From the NCBI GenBank assembly GCA_020720345.1, contig DYOT01000100.1, positions 1 to 5,288 on the forward strand: a DNA stretch of 5,288 bases. Direction: 5' to 3'. The notes under the pieces are model-generated. The model was not told where the DNA came from and ran no database searches. It was given only the letters and a program-made list of their open reading frames with translations. Below are positions 1 through 5,288 of this stretch, piece by piece. Source of the DNA: Candidatus Caenarcanum sp. GTDB lineage: Bacteria > Cyanobacteriota > Vampirovibrionia > Gastranaerophilales > UBA9971. A program made the position numbers and the translations under genes. Each line of letters starts with the position of its first letter. Positions within the stretch are counted from its first letter, which is position 1.

Positions 1-49
1 ATTAAACTCGTTCCAGTCTATTGACAAATGTTAAGATTTTGACAAGTTT

Positions 50-76
50 TTGCCATTTGTTGCGAAAAAATATAAC
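50..76 (+). promoter_or_regulatory. Possible sigma70-type promoter for the fliP operon
   Basis: TTGCCA at 50-55 matches the -35 consensus at five of six positions and TATAAC at 71-76 matches the -10 consensus at five of six. The spacer is 15 bases, shorter than the preferred 17, so the call is weak. Perfect TTGACA words at 21-26 and 39-44 have no good -10 element at the right distance. If this promoter is real, transcription would start near position 83 and leave a leader of about 90 bases. This is inference from consensus matching only. Confidence 0.27.
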
Positions 77-160
77 ATTTTATTGGACAAAATGACAATA
101 AATTAACCTCGGGAACGATGAAAATAGCTTAATAAAGCTTAACAATATAAATACAAGGTT

Positions 161-165
161 GAGGA
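161..165 (+). promoter_or_regulatory. Ribosome-binding site that decides the fliP start
   Basis: GAGGA at 161-165 lies 8 bases before the TTG at 174. fliQ has the same arrangement: AGGA at 951-954, 8 bases before its ATG. The earlier in-frame TTG at 159 has only AAGG directly abutting it, with no spacer, and would place GAGGA inside the coding sequence. The next in-frame ATG (228) has no Shine-Dalgarno motif at a useful distance and would remove the charged start of the signal peptide. The site therefore favours 174 as the start. Confidence 0.6.
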
Positions 166-173
166 AATCCGGT

Positions 174-941
174 TTGGGTAAATTAAAATATACAAAAATT
201 TTTACTATATTTTTTGCTGTACTTGGAATGCTTCTGGTTTGCGCTCTTGCAGCCAATGCGCAAATGGCAGTCCCTGATATTAACATAAGCTTTAAAAATG
301 CCAATTCTACTCAGGAATTCAGTAAGGGCTTACAAATTTTAATCTGGCTAACTGTCTTAACTATTGCGCCAAGTATATTTATTATGACAACAGCTTTTAC
401 TAGAATTGTAATTGTTCTATCACTTACAAGGCAAGCAATAGGAGTCGGCTCTCTTCCTCCAAGTCAGGTTATAGTTGGGTTAGCTCTTATGCTGACTTTC
501 TTTGTAATGGCTCCTACAATTGGTGAAATCAATGAAAAAGCTTTTCAGCCCTATATGAAACAGAAAATAACTCAGGAAGCAGCATTAAAAATAGGAATAG
601 AACCGCTTAGGCAATTTATGTACAGGCAGACTAGTGAATCAGATCTTGCCCTGTTTGTTAAATTAAGCAAAATTAACAAACCTGCATCCATAAAGGACAT
701 CCCCACTTATGTTTTAATGCCGTCTTTTGTGATAAGTGAGCTTAAAGTCGCTTTTGAAATAGGCTTCATGATTTTTATTCCTTTTCTGGTAATAGATATA
801 GTAATTTCAAGTATTCTTGTTTCAATGGGCATGATGTTTTTGCCTCCTACTATGATAGCTCTGCCCTTTAAAATAATACTATTTGTACTTGTTGACGGGT
901 GGCATTTAATAGCAAATGCTCTTGTAACCGGATTTTCATAA
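174..941 (+). CDS. fliP: Flagellar type III export gate protein FliP
   Basis: FliP is an inner-membrane protein of the flagellar export gate. Family knowledge says five copies assemble with FliR and FliQ into the helical pore in the centre of the basal body. Read from TTG 174 the protein has 255 residues, close to the usual 245-260. Residues 1-29 look like a cleavable signal peptide: a lysine-rich start (K3, K5, K8), a hydrophobic core, and ANA before Q30. FliP is one of the few export-gate proteins with such a peptide. Family-defining stretches follow: FTRIVIVLSLTRQAIG at about 75-90, PPSQVIVGLALMLTFF at 95-110, and the C-terminal SELKVAFEIGFMIFIPF and LPFKIILFVLVDGW helices at about 188-204 and 230-243. 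Four membrane helices are expected. The gasket triplet, Met-Met-Met in enterobacterial FliP, reads Met-Met-Phe (220-222). A TTG at 159 would add five residues. It is the first gene of the cluster, 21 bases before fliQ, and no fliO precedes it. Confidence 0.96.
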   Translation: MGKLKYTKIFTIFFAVLGMLLVCALAANAQMAVPDINISFKNANSTQEFSKGLQILIWLTVLTIAPSIFIMTTAFTRIVIVLSLTRQAIGVGSLPPSQVIVGLALMLTFFVMAPTIGEINEKAFQPYMKQKITQEAALKIGIEPLRQFMYRQTSESDLALFVKLSKINKPASIKDIPTYVLMPSFVISELKVAFEIGFMIFIPFLVIDIVISSILVSMGMMFLPPTMIALPFKIILFVLVDGWHLIANALVTGFS

Positions 942-962
942 AATAAAAAAAGGAACCGCAAA

Positions 963-1232
963 ATGTCTCAAAGTGAATTTATAACAATATTACAGTCAGC
1001 TTTAATTTTAATATTAAAATTATCAGGACCTATTTTAATCACAAGTATGATGGTCGGTCTTGTAATTGGTGTTTTTCAGTCTGTTACTCAAATTCAGGAA
1101 GCAACTCTTACTTTTGTGCCTAAAATACTCGCAGGTGTTTTAACTATTATTTTTCTTGCGCCATGGATGGTAGAAATTTTCATAGTGTCAGTTAACGACC
1201 TGTTTGCAAATATTACAACTTATATAAGATGA
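963..1232 (+). CDS. fliQ: Flagellar type III export gate protein FliQ
   Basis: This 89-residue protein has the standard FliQ length and architecture: two membrane helices (about 13-37 and 52-76) joined by a short polar loop. The loop carries the family hallmark FQSVTQIQEATLTFVPK (38-54), where Q-I-Q-E and F-x-P-K are the usual conserved positions. In known structures four FliQ hairpins pack around the FliP-FliR complex and contact FlhB. The ATG is preceded by AGGA at 951-954 with an 8-base spacer. The gene starts 21 bases after fliP and ends 7 bases before fliR, and its TGA overlaps the fliR ribosome-binding site (GAGGA, 1231-1235), so translation of the two is probably coupled. A 20-base perfect palindrome is embedded in the codons of the first helix. 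The small size and hydrophobicity fit no other family given the neighbours. Confidence 0.96.
   Translation: MSQSEFITILQSALILILKLSGPILITSMMVGLVIGVFQSVTQIQEATLTFVPKILAGVLTIIFLAPWMVEIFIVSVNDLFANITTYIR
1003..1022. repeat. Perfect 20-base AT-only palindrome inside fliQ
   Basis: The half-site TAATTTTAAT at 1003-1012 is followed directly by its exact reverse complement at 1013-1022, with no spacer. The next outer pair (1002 and 1023, both T) does not match. It encodes part of the first FliQ membrane helix, a run of Leu and Ile codons plus Lys, so part of the symmetry may come from TTA, ATT and ATA codon use. A role as a binding site or cruciform is unproven. Confidence 0.5.
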
Positions 1233-1239
1233 GGAATTA

Positions 1240-2022
1240 ATGCACGATTTTTCCTTATTTTTTTCAATTGACAGCATTATTGTATTTATTCTGGTTTTTT
1301 CGCGAATATCAGGGATGCTTATTACCGCGCCTATATTTTCAACATTCCCCATTCCTCCACAGGTAAAAATTGCTCTTGCAGCGGTATGCGCATTTATTAT
1401 GTATCCTTTTATTGTTCAGCATTGCAGTTTAATCACTCCAAAAGATTTAATTTCATTATCTATATTGTTGTTTAAAGAACTTGCGATAGGAATACTGATA
1501 GGTTTTGCGATTTCTCTTATATTTACTGCCGTTGAAATCGCCGGTCAGCTATTAAGCATTGAAATGGGGCTTGCAATTGCAACTGCCCTTGATCCTGTAA
1601 CACATCAAAACGTTCCGATTGTAGGACAGTTTTATCTTTTTATGGCAAGTCTTGTTTTTATTTCAATAAATGGTCATCAATATTTATTTTCTACGGTTTA
1701 TGACAGTTATAGTTCAATCCCAATAGATATGACTTTTGCTTTTTCAAAGCATCTAACGGAGCAGTTGCTTTACTTTTCAAGTCAGATTTTCCTTCTTGCT
1801 TTCAGCATAATAGTCCCTATTTATTTAATGCTGTTTATTGTAACCATATTGATGGGAATAATATCAAAAATCATGCCTCAAATGAACGTATTTATGATTG
1901 CATTGCCCCTCAAAATATATATAGGGCTTGCACTTATGGTAATGTTGCTGCCTTCTACAGCAATCTATATTTCAAAACTTTTTGGTAACCTGCTAATAAA
2001 TATAAATGGAATGTTTAGTTAA
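1240..2022 (+). CDS. fliR: Flagellar type III export gate protein FliR
   Basis: FliR is the single-copy integral membrane subunit that closes the FliP ring of the export gate and forms part of its pore. The 260-residue product has the normal length and several hydrophobic segments (about 11-33, 42-60, 72-98, 127-145, 178-206 and 218-246). Family landmarks are SRISGMLITAPIFS (21-34), FKELAIGILIGFAISL (78-93), AGQLLSIEMGLAIATALDP (101-119), and MPQMNVFMIALPLKI (212-226), which resembles the conserved N-x-F-x-x-x-x-P-L-K-I region. The ATG has GAGGA (1231-1235) four bases upstream, a tight spacer. The stop codon shares its last base with the flhB ATG (TAATG at 2020-2024), so flhB is probably translated by coupling. 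FliR and FlhB occur fused in some bacteria, chiefly clostridia. Here they are separate proteins in different frames. Confidence 0.96.
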   Translation: MHDFSLFFSIDSIIVFILVFSRISGMLITAPIFSTFPIPPQVKIALAAVCAFIMYPFIVQHCSLITPKDLISLSILLFKELAIGILIGFAISLIFTAVEIAGQLLSIEMGLAIATALDPVTHQNVPIVGQFYLFMASLVFISINGHQYLFSTVYDSYSSIPIDMTFAFSKHLTEQLLYFSSQIFLLAFSIIVPIYLMLFIVTILMGIISKIMPQMNVFMIALPLKIYIGLALMVMLLPSTAIYISKLFGNLLININGMFS

Positions 2023-3095
2023 TGTCAGATGAACGTACAGAAAAGGCGACGCCCCGACGACGCAGTAAAGCAAAATCGGAAGGGCAGATTTCTAAAAGTC
2101 AGGATTTGAATATGGCTGTTACTCTGGCTATAGGTTTTTTTGTTTTATTTAATTCCATGGCGTACATGAACGACAGATTTAAAAGTATAGCCCTGAATAC
2201 CTTTGCCCACCTGACTCCTCACTTGGTAAGCAAGGAAAATTTTATCGGATATATGAGCCAATATGTTTGGCAGATGATAAGCATTGTTGCACCAATTATG
2301 TTCTTTATAATGGTTTCCGGCATAATTATAAATTATATGCAGGTGGGACCTTTATTTACCACAAAACCTCTTAAGCCTGATTTTTCAAAATTGAGTTTTG
2401 AAACAATACTAAAAGGCTTTAAAAAATTCTTTCAGCTGAAAAGCCTTGTAGAATTAGTAAAATCAGTTATAAAAGCCTCAATCGTTGCGGGAATAGGGTA
2501 TTCAGTTATAAGAAAAAGGGAAATGGAAATTGTTAGCCTTCTCGGGGCTGATATTTCAGTAGCTTTGCAAGTTCTTTCAAGTGTTTTACTTGAAATACTG
2601 ACTCAAATCTGCATAGTTCTTTTTATCATTGGCTTGATAGACAAGAAATATCAGGATTATGAATTTGAAAAATCACTTAAAATGACCAAACAAGAAATAA
2701 AAGATGAACATAAAAATTCGGAAGGGGATCCGAAAATTAAGGCAAAAATCAAAAGTATACAAATGCAGTTTGCAATGCAAAGAATGATGAGTTCTGTTCC
2801 TTCTGCTGATTTTGTAGTTACAAACCCGACTCATTATGCTGTAGCTTTAAGATATGACACCTCAAAAGCACCGGCTCCGCAAGTTATTGCCAAGGGTGTG
2901 GATTTTGTCGCTTTTAAAATAAGGGAAATCGCAGAAAATAATAATATTCCGATTGTGGAAAACAAACCTCTTGCCAGGACATTGTATAAAATTGTACCAT
3001 TGGATGGGTTAATTCCGGCAGAACTTTATGTTGCTGTTGCAGAGGTACTGGCTTATGTTTACAGGACAGGCAAAAGCAAAGGGTTATTAAGGTAA
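2022..3095 (+). CDS. flhB: Flagellar export switch protein FlhB (self-cleaving)
   Basis: FlhB sits on the export gate and changes the apparatus from rod/hook-type to filament-type substrates when the hook is complete. The product has 357 residues, near the usual 350-390. It begins with the typical basic head (ERTEKATPRRRSKAKSEGQ, 4-22), then membrane segments at about 31-48, 82-105, 142-165 and 180-206, with NYMQVGPLF (104-112) and the FKKFFQLKSLVELVKS loop (133-148) as family landmarks. The linker YEFEKSLKMTKQEIKDE (213-229) leads to the cytoplasmic domain, which carries the self-cleavage motif N268-P269-T270-H271. In the family, cleavage falls between Asn and Pro, and these positions nearly equal those of Salmonella FlhB (269-272). 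All catalytic motif residues are intact. The only upstream ribosome-site hint is a weak GGA at 2008-2010, so initiation probably depends on coupling to fliR. flhA follows after 6 bases. Confidence 0.97.
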   Translation: MSDERTEKATPRRRSKAKSEGQISKSQDLNMAVTLAIGFFVLFNSMAYMNDRFKSIALNTFAHLTPHLVSKENFIGYMSQYVWQMISIVAPIMFFIMVSGIIINYMQVGPLFTTKPLKPDFSKLSFETILKGFKKFFQLKSLVELVKSVIKASIVAGIGYSVIRKREMEIVSLLGADISVALQVLSSVLLEILTQICIVLFIIGLIDKKYQDYEFEKSLKMTKQEIKDEHKNSEGDPKIKAKIKSIQMQFAMQRMMSSVPSADFVVTNPTHYAVALRYDTSKAPAPQVIAKGVDFVAFKIREIAENNNIPIVENKPLARTLYKIVPLDGLIPAELYVAVAEVLAYVYRTGKSKGLLR

Positions 3096-3101
3096 TTACA
3101 T

Positions 3102-5186
3102 ATGGAAAAATTAAAACTTAGTGAATTATCGAAAAATAATGACATTATCCTTGCAATAGTTCTTGTGGTTACTATTGGAATGATGATAATTCCTTTGCCT
3201 GCTATTTTGGTCGATATACTTATTACCCTTAATATTTCACTTTCGGTAATAATACTTCTGGTTTGTTTATACACCACAGAGCCTCTTCAATATTCTTCAT
3301 TTCCTACGGTTTTGCTTATGGCAACTCTGTTCAGGCTTGGGTTAAACGTAAGTGCGACCAGATTAATTTTGCTTCATGGCGATGCAGGAGAAGTTATCAC
3401 CGCTTTTGGAAACTTTGTAGTAGGAGGGAATTACGTTGTAGGTGTTGTAATCTTCGTAATTCTTGTAGTTATAAACTTTATGGTAATTACAACCGGTGCA
3501 GGGAGAGTGGCAGAAGTTGCAGCAAGGTTTACTTTAGACTCTATGCCTGGAAAACAGCTTAGTATTGACGCTGACCTTAATTCCGGACTAATCAATGAAG
3601 CTGAGGCAAAACAGAAAAGAAAAGACATCGAAAGAGAAGCTGATTTTTACGGAACCATGGACGGTGCCAGCAAATTTGTAAAAGGTGATGCCACTGCCGG
3701 TATACTTATAACCGTTGTAAACATTGTCGGCGGTTTTATTATAGGAATAGTGCAGAATAAAATGTCGTTTGATGTTGCTGCTCAAACTTATACAATATTA
3801 ACTGTCGGAGATGGTCTTGTAACACAGCTTCCTGCTCTTATAATTTCCACGGCAACAGGTTTGATTGTAACAAGAGCCAGCGGAAAAGAAACAGGTTTAG
3901 GCAAGGATATTGAAGAAGAAATGTTCGGCAATCCTAAGGTTCTTGGTGTTGTCGCAGGGCTTCTTATTGTTCTGGCTAGTATTCCAGGTCTTCCTAAAAT
4001 CCCCTTCATAATAATGGGCGCTATTTTAGGATTTATGAGTTTTAAAAAAATCAAAGAACTTGATAAAAAACAGAACGACGAAATAAAAGTAAAAGAAGAA
4101 GAATCATTACAGGCGAAAAAAACAAAGAAAAAAGCTTCAAAAGAAAGTGTGTTGGAATTATTAAGCATAGAACCAATAGAAATAGAAATAGGATACAGGC
4201 TTGTACCTCTTCTTGATATAGAACAGGGGGGGGATTTATTGGAAAGAATTGCTCAGATAAGGCGGCAAACTGCTATTGATCTGGGAATTGTTCTTCCATC
4301 AATAAGGGTAAGAGATAATTTACAGCTCCCTGCAAACAATTACCAGATAAAATTAAGGGGAACACCAATAGAATCCGGTGAAGTCCACGCTGAAAGGTTT
4401 CTTGCAATGAACGCAGGAGTAGGACAGGACAATCAGGGTTTATCAGGAATAAGCGCGGTTGAGCCGGCTTTTGGATTACCTGCGTTATGGATACAGGAAA
4501 AGGACAAAGAATTCGCTGAAACAGAAGGTTTTACAGTTGTAAGCGCATCTGCCGTAATTTCCACACACCTTACAGAAGTTATTAAGAAAAACTCCGCTGA
4601 AATTTTAACACGACCTGATGTTCAGTCTCTTGTTGACAACCTGAAAAAACTGTCAGAACCTTTTGTTGAAGAAATATTTAAGGACAACAGCATTACTACA
4701 GCTGAAGTGCATATGGTCATGCAGAATTTGCTGAGGGAAAAAGTCTCTGTAAGAGACTTACAGGCAATTCTTGAAACAATAAGCACTTATCACAGAATAA
4801 ATAAAAATCCCGATTTTCTTACCGAGCAGTGCAGATTATCGCTATCTCGAAATATTTGTAAGCAAAATCTTAGCGATTCGGGCGAGTTACTTGCGGTAAC
4901 AATTTCACCTGATATAGAAAACGCAATTGCATCGGGAATAAGCCCTGACGGACAGAGTTTAAGTCTTGACCCTACCTTCACAAGGGGATTAATAAGCAGC
5001 CTGAATTCAGAAATTGAAAATGCTCTAAAATCTACGGGCAATCAGCCGATAATTCTATGCAGCTCTCCGATACGTATGGCTTTCAGGAAGCTAATAGAAA
5101 GGACTTTCCCGCAGATTAGCGTCATGTCTTATAATGAAGTCCCTTCTAACGTGAGTGCACGCTCTGTCGGCATGGTTAAGGTTTAG
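3102..5186 (+). CDS. flhA: Flagellar type III export energy-coupling protein FlhA
   Basis: FlhA forms the nonameric ring of the export apparatus. Its membrane part uses proton motive force and its cytoplasmic part docks chaperone-substrate complexes. The 694-residue product matches the family length (about 690). The membrane half (about 14-315) contains SSFPTVLLMATLFRLGLNVS (65-84), a complete FHIPEP signature at 135-158 (from R-V-A-E-V-A-A-R-F through G-K-Q-L-S-I-D-A-D), and MDGASKFVKGDATAG (186-200). D196 in that stretch aligns with the functionally critical Asp208 of Salmonella. A lysine/glutamate-rich linker (about 316-348) joins the cytoplasmic domain, with GYRLVPLLD (364-372), IRVRDN (401-406), EPAFGLPALWI (454-464) and STHLTEVIKK (487-496). 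AAGG at 3089-3092, inside the end of flhB, lies 9 bases before the ATG. A run of eight G encodes the end of Q375, then G376, G377 and the first base of D378. It is the last recognised gene of the cluster. Confidence 0.97.
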   Translation: MEKLKLSELSKNNDIILAIVLVVTIGMMIIPLPAILVDILITLNISLSVIILLVCLYTTEPLQYSSFPTVLLMATLFRLGLNVSATRLILLHGDAGEVITAFGNFVVGGNYVVGVVIFVILVVINFMVITTGAGRVAEVAARFTLDSMPGKQLSIDADLNSGLINEAEAKQKRKDIEREADFYGTMDGASKFVKGDATAGILITVVNIVGGFIIGIVQNKMSFDVAAQTYTILTVGDGLVTQLPALIISTATGLIVTRASGKETGLGKDIEEEMFGNPKVLGVVAGLLIVLASIPGLPKIPFIIMGAILGFMSFKKIKELDKKQNDEIKVKEEESLQAKKTKKKASKESVLELLSIEPIEIEIGYRLVPLLDIEQGGDLLERIAQIRRQTAIDLGIVLPSIRVRDNLQLPANNYQIKLRGTPIESGEVHAERFLAMNAGVGQDNQGLSGISAVEPAFGLPALWIQEKDKEFAETEGFTVVSASAVISTHLTEVIKKNSAEILTRPDVQSLVDNLKKLSEPFVEEIFKDNSITTAEVHMVMQNLLREKVSVRDLQAILETISTYHRINKNPDFLTEQCRLSLSRNICKQNLSDSGELLAVTISPDIENAIASGISPDGQSLSLDPTFTRGLISSLNSEIENALKSTGNQPIILCSSPIRMAFRKLIERTFPQISVMSYNEVPSNVSARSVGMVKV
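4226..4233 (+). repeat. G8 homopolymer tract within flhA
   Basis: Eight consecutive G run from the last base of CAG (Q375) through GGG GGG (G376-G377) to the first base of GAT (D378). The present length keeps flhA in frame. Loss of one G would bring TAA at 4258-4260 into frame and end the protein at about 385 residues. Gain of one G would bring TGA at 4277-4279 into frame, ending it at about 392 residues. Either product would lack nearly all of the cytoplasmic domain. All other G runs I found in the window are four bases or shorter. G-G-D is common at this site in FlhA, so the protein constrains part of the tract, but the two GGG codons are a synonymous choice. Confidence 0.85.
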
Positions 5187-5288
5187 GAGTGCATTTACTT
5201 AAATCAAATTCAGCTTTGAAAAGCCTGCCTTTTCCTGATTTCTTCCTTGCGCATTGATAATCGCAAAGATACGGTTTTCCTTTATGTA
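5187..5288. other. Downstream tail; possible 3' end of a convergent minus-strand gene
   Basis: No plus-strand gene is supported after flhA. On the minus strand two frames stay open from the window edge. One ends at the stop complementary to 5199-5201 (29 codons, ending in FSKLNLI). The other ends at 5176-5178 inside the flhA tail (36 codons, containing CDYQCARKKSGKGRLFK and a C-terminal CTPKP). The first has mostly purine first positions, as real genes do. The second has the lower GC at third positions expected in AT-rich coding DNA. The evidence is therefore split, and neither peptide resembles a family I know. A short hairpin (CAGCTT 5211-5216 with AAG 5221-5223 and CTG 5225-5227, one bulge) is followed by CCTTTTCC and might be a weak terminator for flhA. 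A second imperfect stem pairs 5247-5255 with 5259-5266. Confidence 0.25.

Larger units (their letters stand above)
1..173 (+). promoter_or_regulatory. Non-coding leader upstream of the fliP operon
   Basis: No plausible gene lies here: all three plus frames meet stops in the first 34 bases, and the longest early minus-strand reading is only a dozen codons. The word GACAA occurs four times (23-27, 41-45, 86-90, 94-98), the first two inside TTGACAA copies 18 bases apart. ACAAATG (24-30) is matched by its inverted copy CATTTGT (54-60), and CATTTT (76-81) faces AAAATG (89-94). A four-codon ATG-to-TAA reading occupies 118-132 without a convincing ribosome-binding site. AGCTT (126-130) and AAGCT (135-139) could form a short hairpin. 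These look like promoter or operator material in front of the first gene of an operon, but which regulator acts here is unknown. No flagellar sigma28-type site (TAAA with GCCGATAA) is recognisable. Confidence 0.55.

Noticed and set aside
49..63. Sigma54-like site ending in TTGC upstream of fliP
   Set aside because: TTGC at 60-63 fits the -12 element, but the -24 position reads TTTGCC instead of TGGCAC, so the essential GG is missing.
118..132. Four-codon ATG reading in the fliP leader as a regulatory mini-ORF
   Set aside because: It has no convincing ribosome-binding site, lacks repeated regulatory codons and is short enough to occur by chance.
228..260. Possible lipobox in the FliP signal peptide (Cys in LLVCA)
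   Set aside because: The residue before Cys is Val, not Gly, Ala or Ser, and FliP is not a lipoprotein; cleavage after ANA is more plausible.
2045..2063. GC-rich patch with CGA CGA CGC codons at the start of flhB
   Set aside because: It encodes the conserved basic head of FlhB and is too short to suggest transfer or a stable structure.
3263..3562. 99-codon plus-strand reading inside flhA
   Set aside because: It is Cys/Arg-rich, lies wholly in another frame of conserved flhA sequence and has no family resemblance; it is a shadow frame.
3788..4168. 126-codon minus-strand reading opposite flhA
   Set aside because: It is antisense to intact flhA, is Ser/Phe-rich as expected from the complement of Lys/Glu codons, and has no supported start.
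174..5186. Non-flagellar virulence-type secretion system
   Set aside because: The signal peptide and length of FliP and the fliP-fliQ-fliR-flhB-flhA order all fit the flagellar system.
5211..5235. Rho-independent terminator after flhA
   Set aside because: The stem is short and bulged and the T run is only four bases, interrupted by C; too weak to call as a feature.
5189..5257. 22-codon GTG reading just after flhA
   Set aside because: The AGGAG-like bases overlap the start rather than preceding it, and the peptide matches no known family.

Overview
This window is one nearly complete, tightly packed plus-strand gene cluster encoding the membrane core of the flagellar type III export apparatus, in the order fliP - fliQ - fliR - flhB - flhA. 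All five proteins are full length by comparison with their families, and the diagnostic motifs are intact: the FliP core, the FliQ Q-I-Q-E segment, the FliR MGLAIATALDP segment, the FlhB NPTH self-cleavage site and the FHIPEP signature of FlhA. The genes look functional. The DNA is AT-rich and favours A/T-ending codons with frequent AGA/AGG arginine. The proteins place it in a motile bacterium but do not fix the phylum. AT-rich anaerobic lineages (for example Vampirovibrionia/Melainabacteria-type, Elusimicrobiota-like or Bacillota) are possible guesses only. The flagellar system is favoured over a virulence injectisome because FliP has a signal peptide and flagellar-type length and because the five-gene order is the usual flagellar one.

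Layout: positions 1-173 are a non-coding leader with repeated GACAA words, a possible sigma70-type promoter and the ribosome-binding site that probably sets the fliP start. fliP (174-941) begins at a TTG codon. fliQ (963-1232), fliR (1240-2022), flhB (2022-3095) and flhA (3102-5186) follow with gaps of 21 and 7 bases, a 1-base stop/start overlap, and a gap of 6 bases, so they are very probably one transcript with coupled translation. The last 100 bases contain no plus-strand gene I can support. Two minus-strand frames stay open to the window edge and may be the 3' end of a convergent gene.

How the parts work together (family knowledge): FliP, FliR and FliQ form the helical export gate in the centre of the MS ring, classically in a 5:1:4 ratio. 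FlhB wraps the closed gate and switches substrate specificity after cutting itself at NPTH. FlhA forms the nonameric ring that couples proton motive force to export and docks chaperone-substrate complexes through its cytoplasmic domain.

I see no undescribed system here. The observation most worth checking is a run of eight G within flhA, unusual for this AT-rich sequence. Slippage there would truncate FlhA before its cytoplasmic domain, so it is a candidate motility phase-variation switch. Lesser points are a 20-base perfect AT-only palindrome inside fliQ, a Met-to-Phe change in the predicted FliP gasket, and no fliO adjacent upstream.
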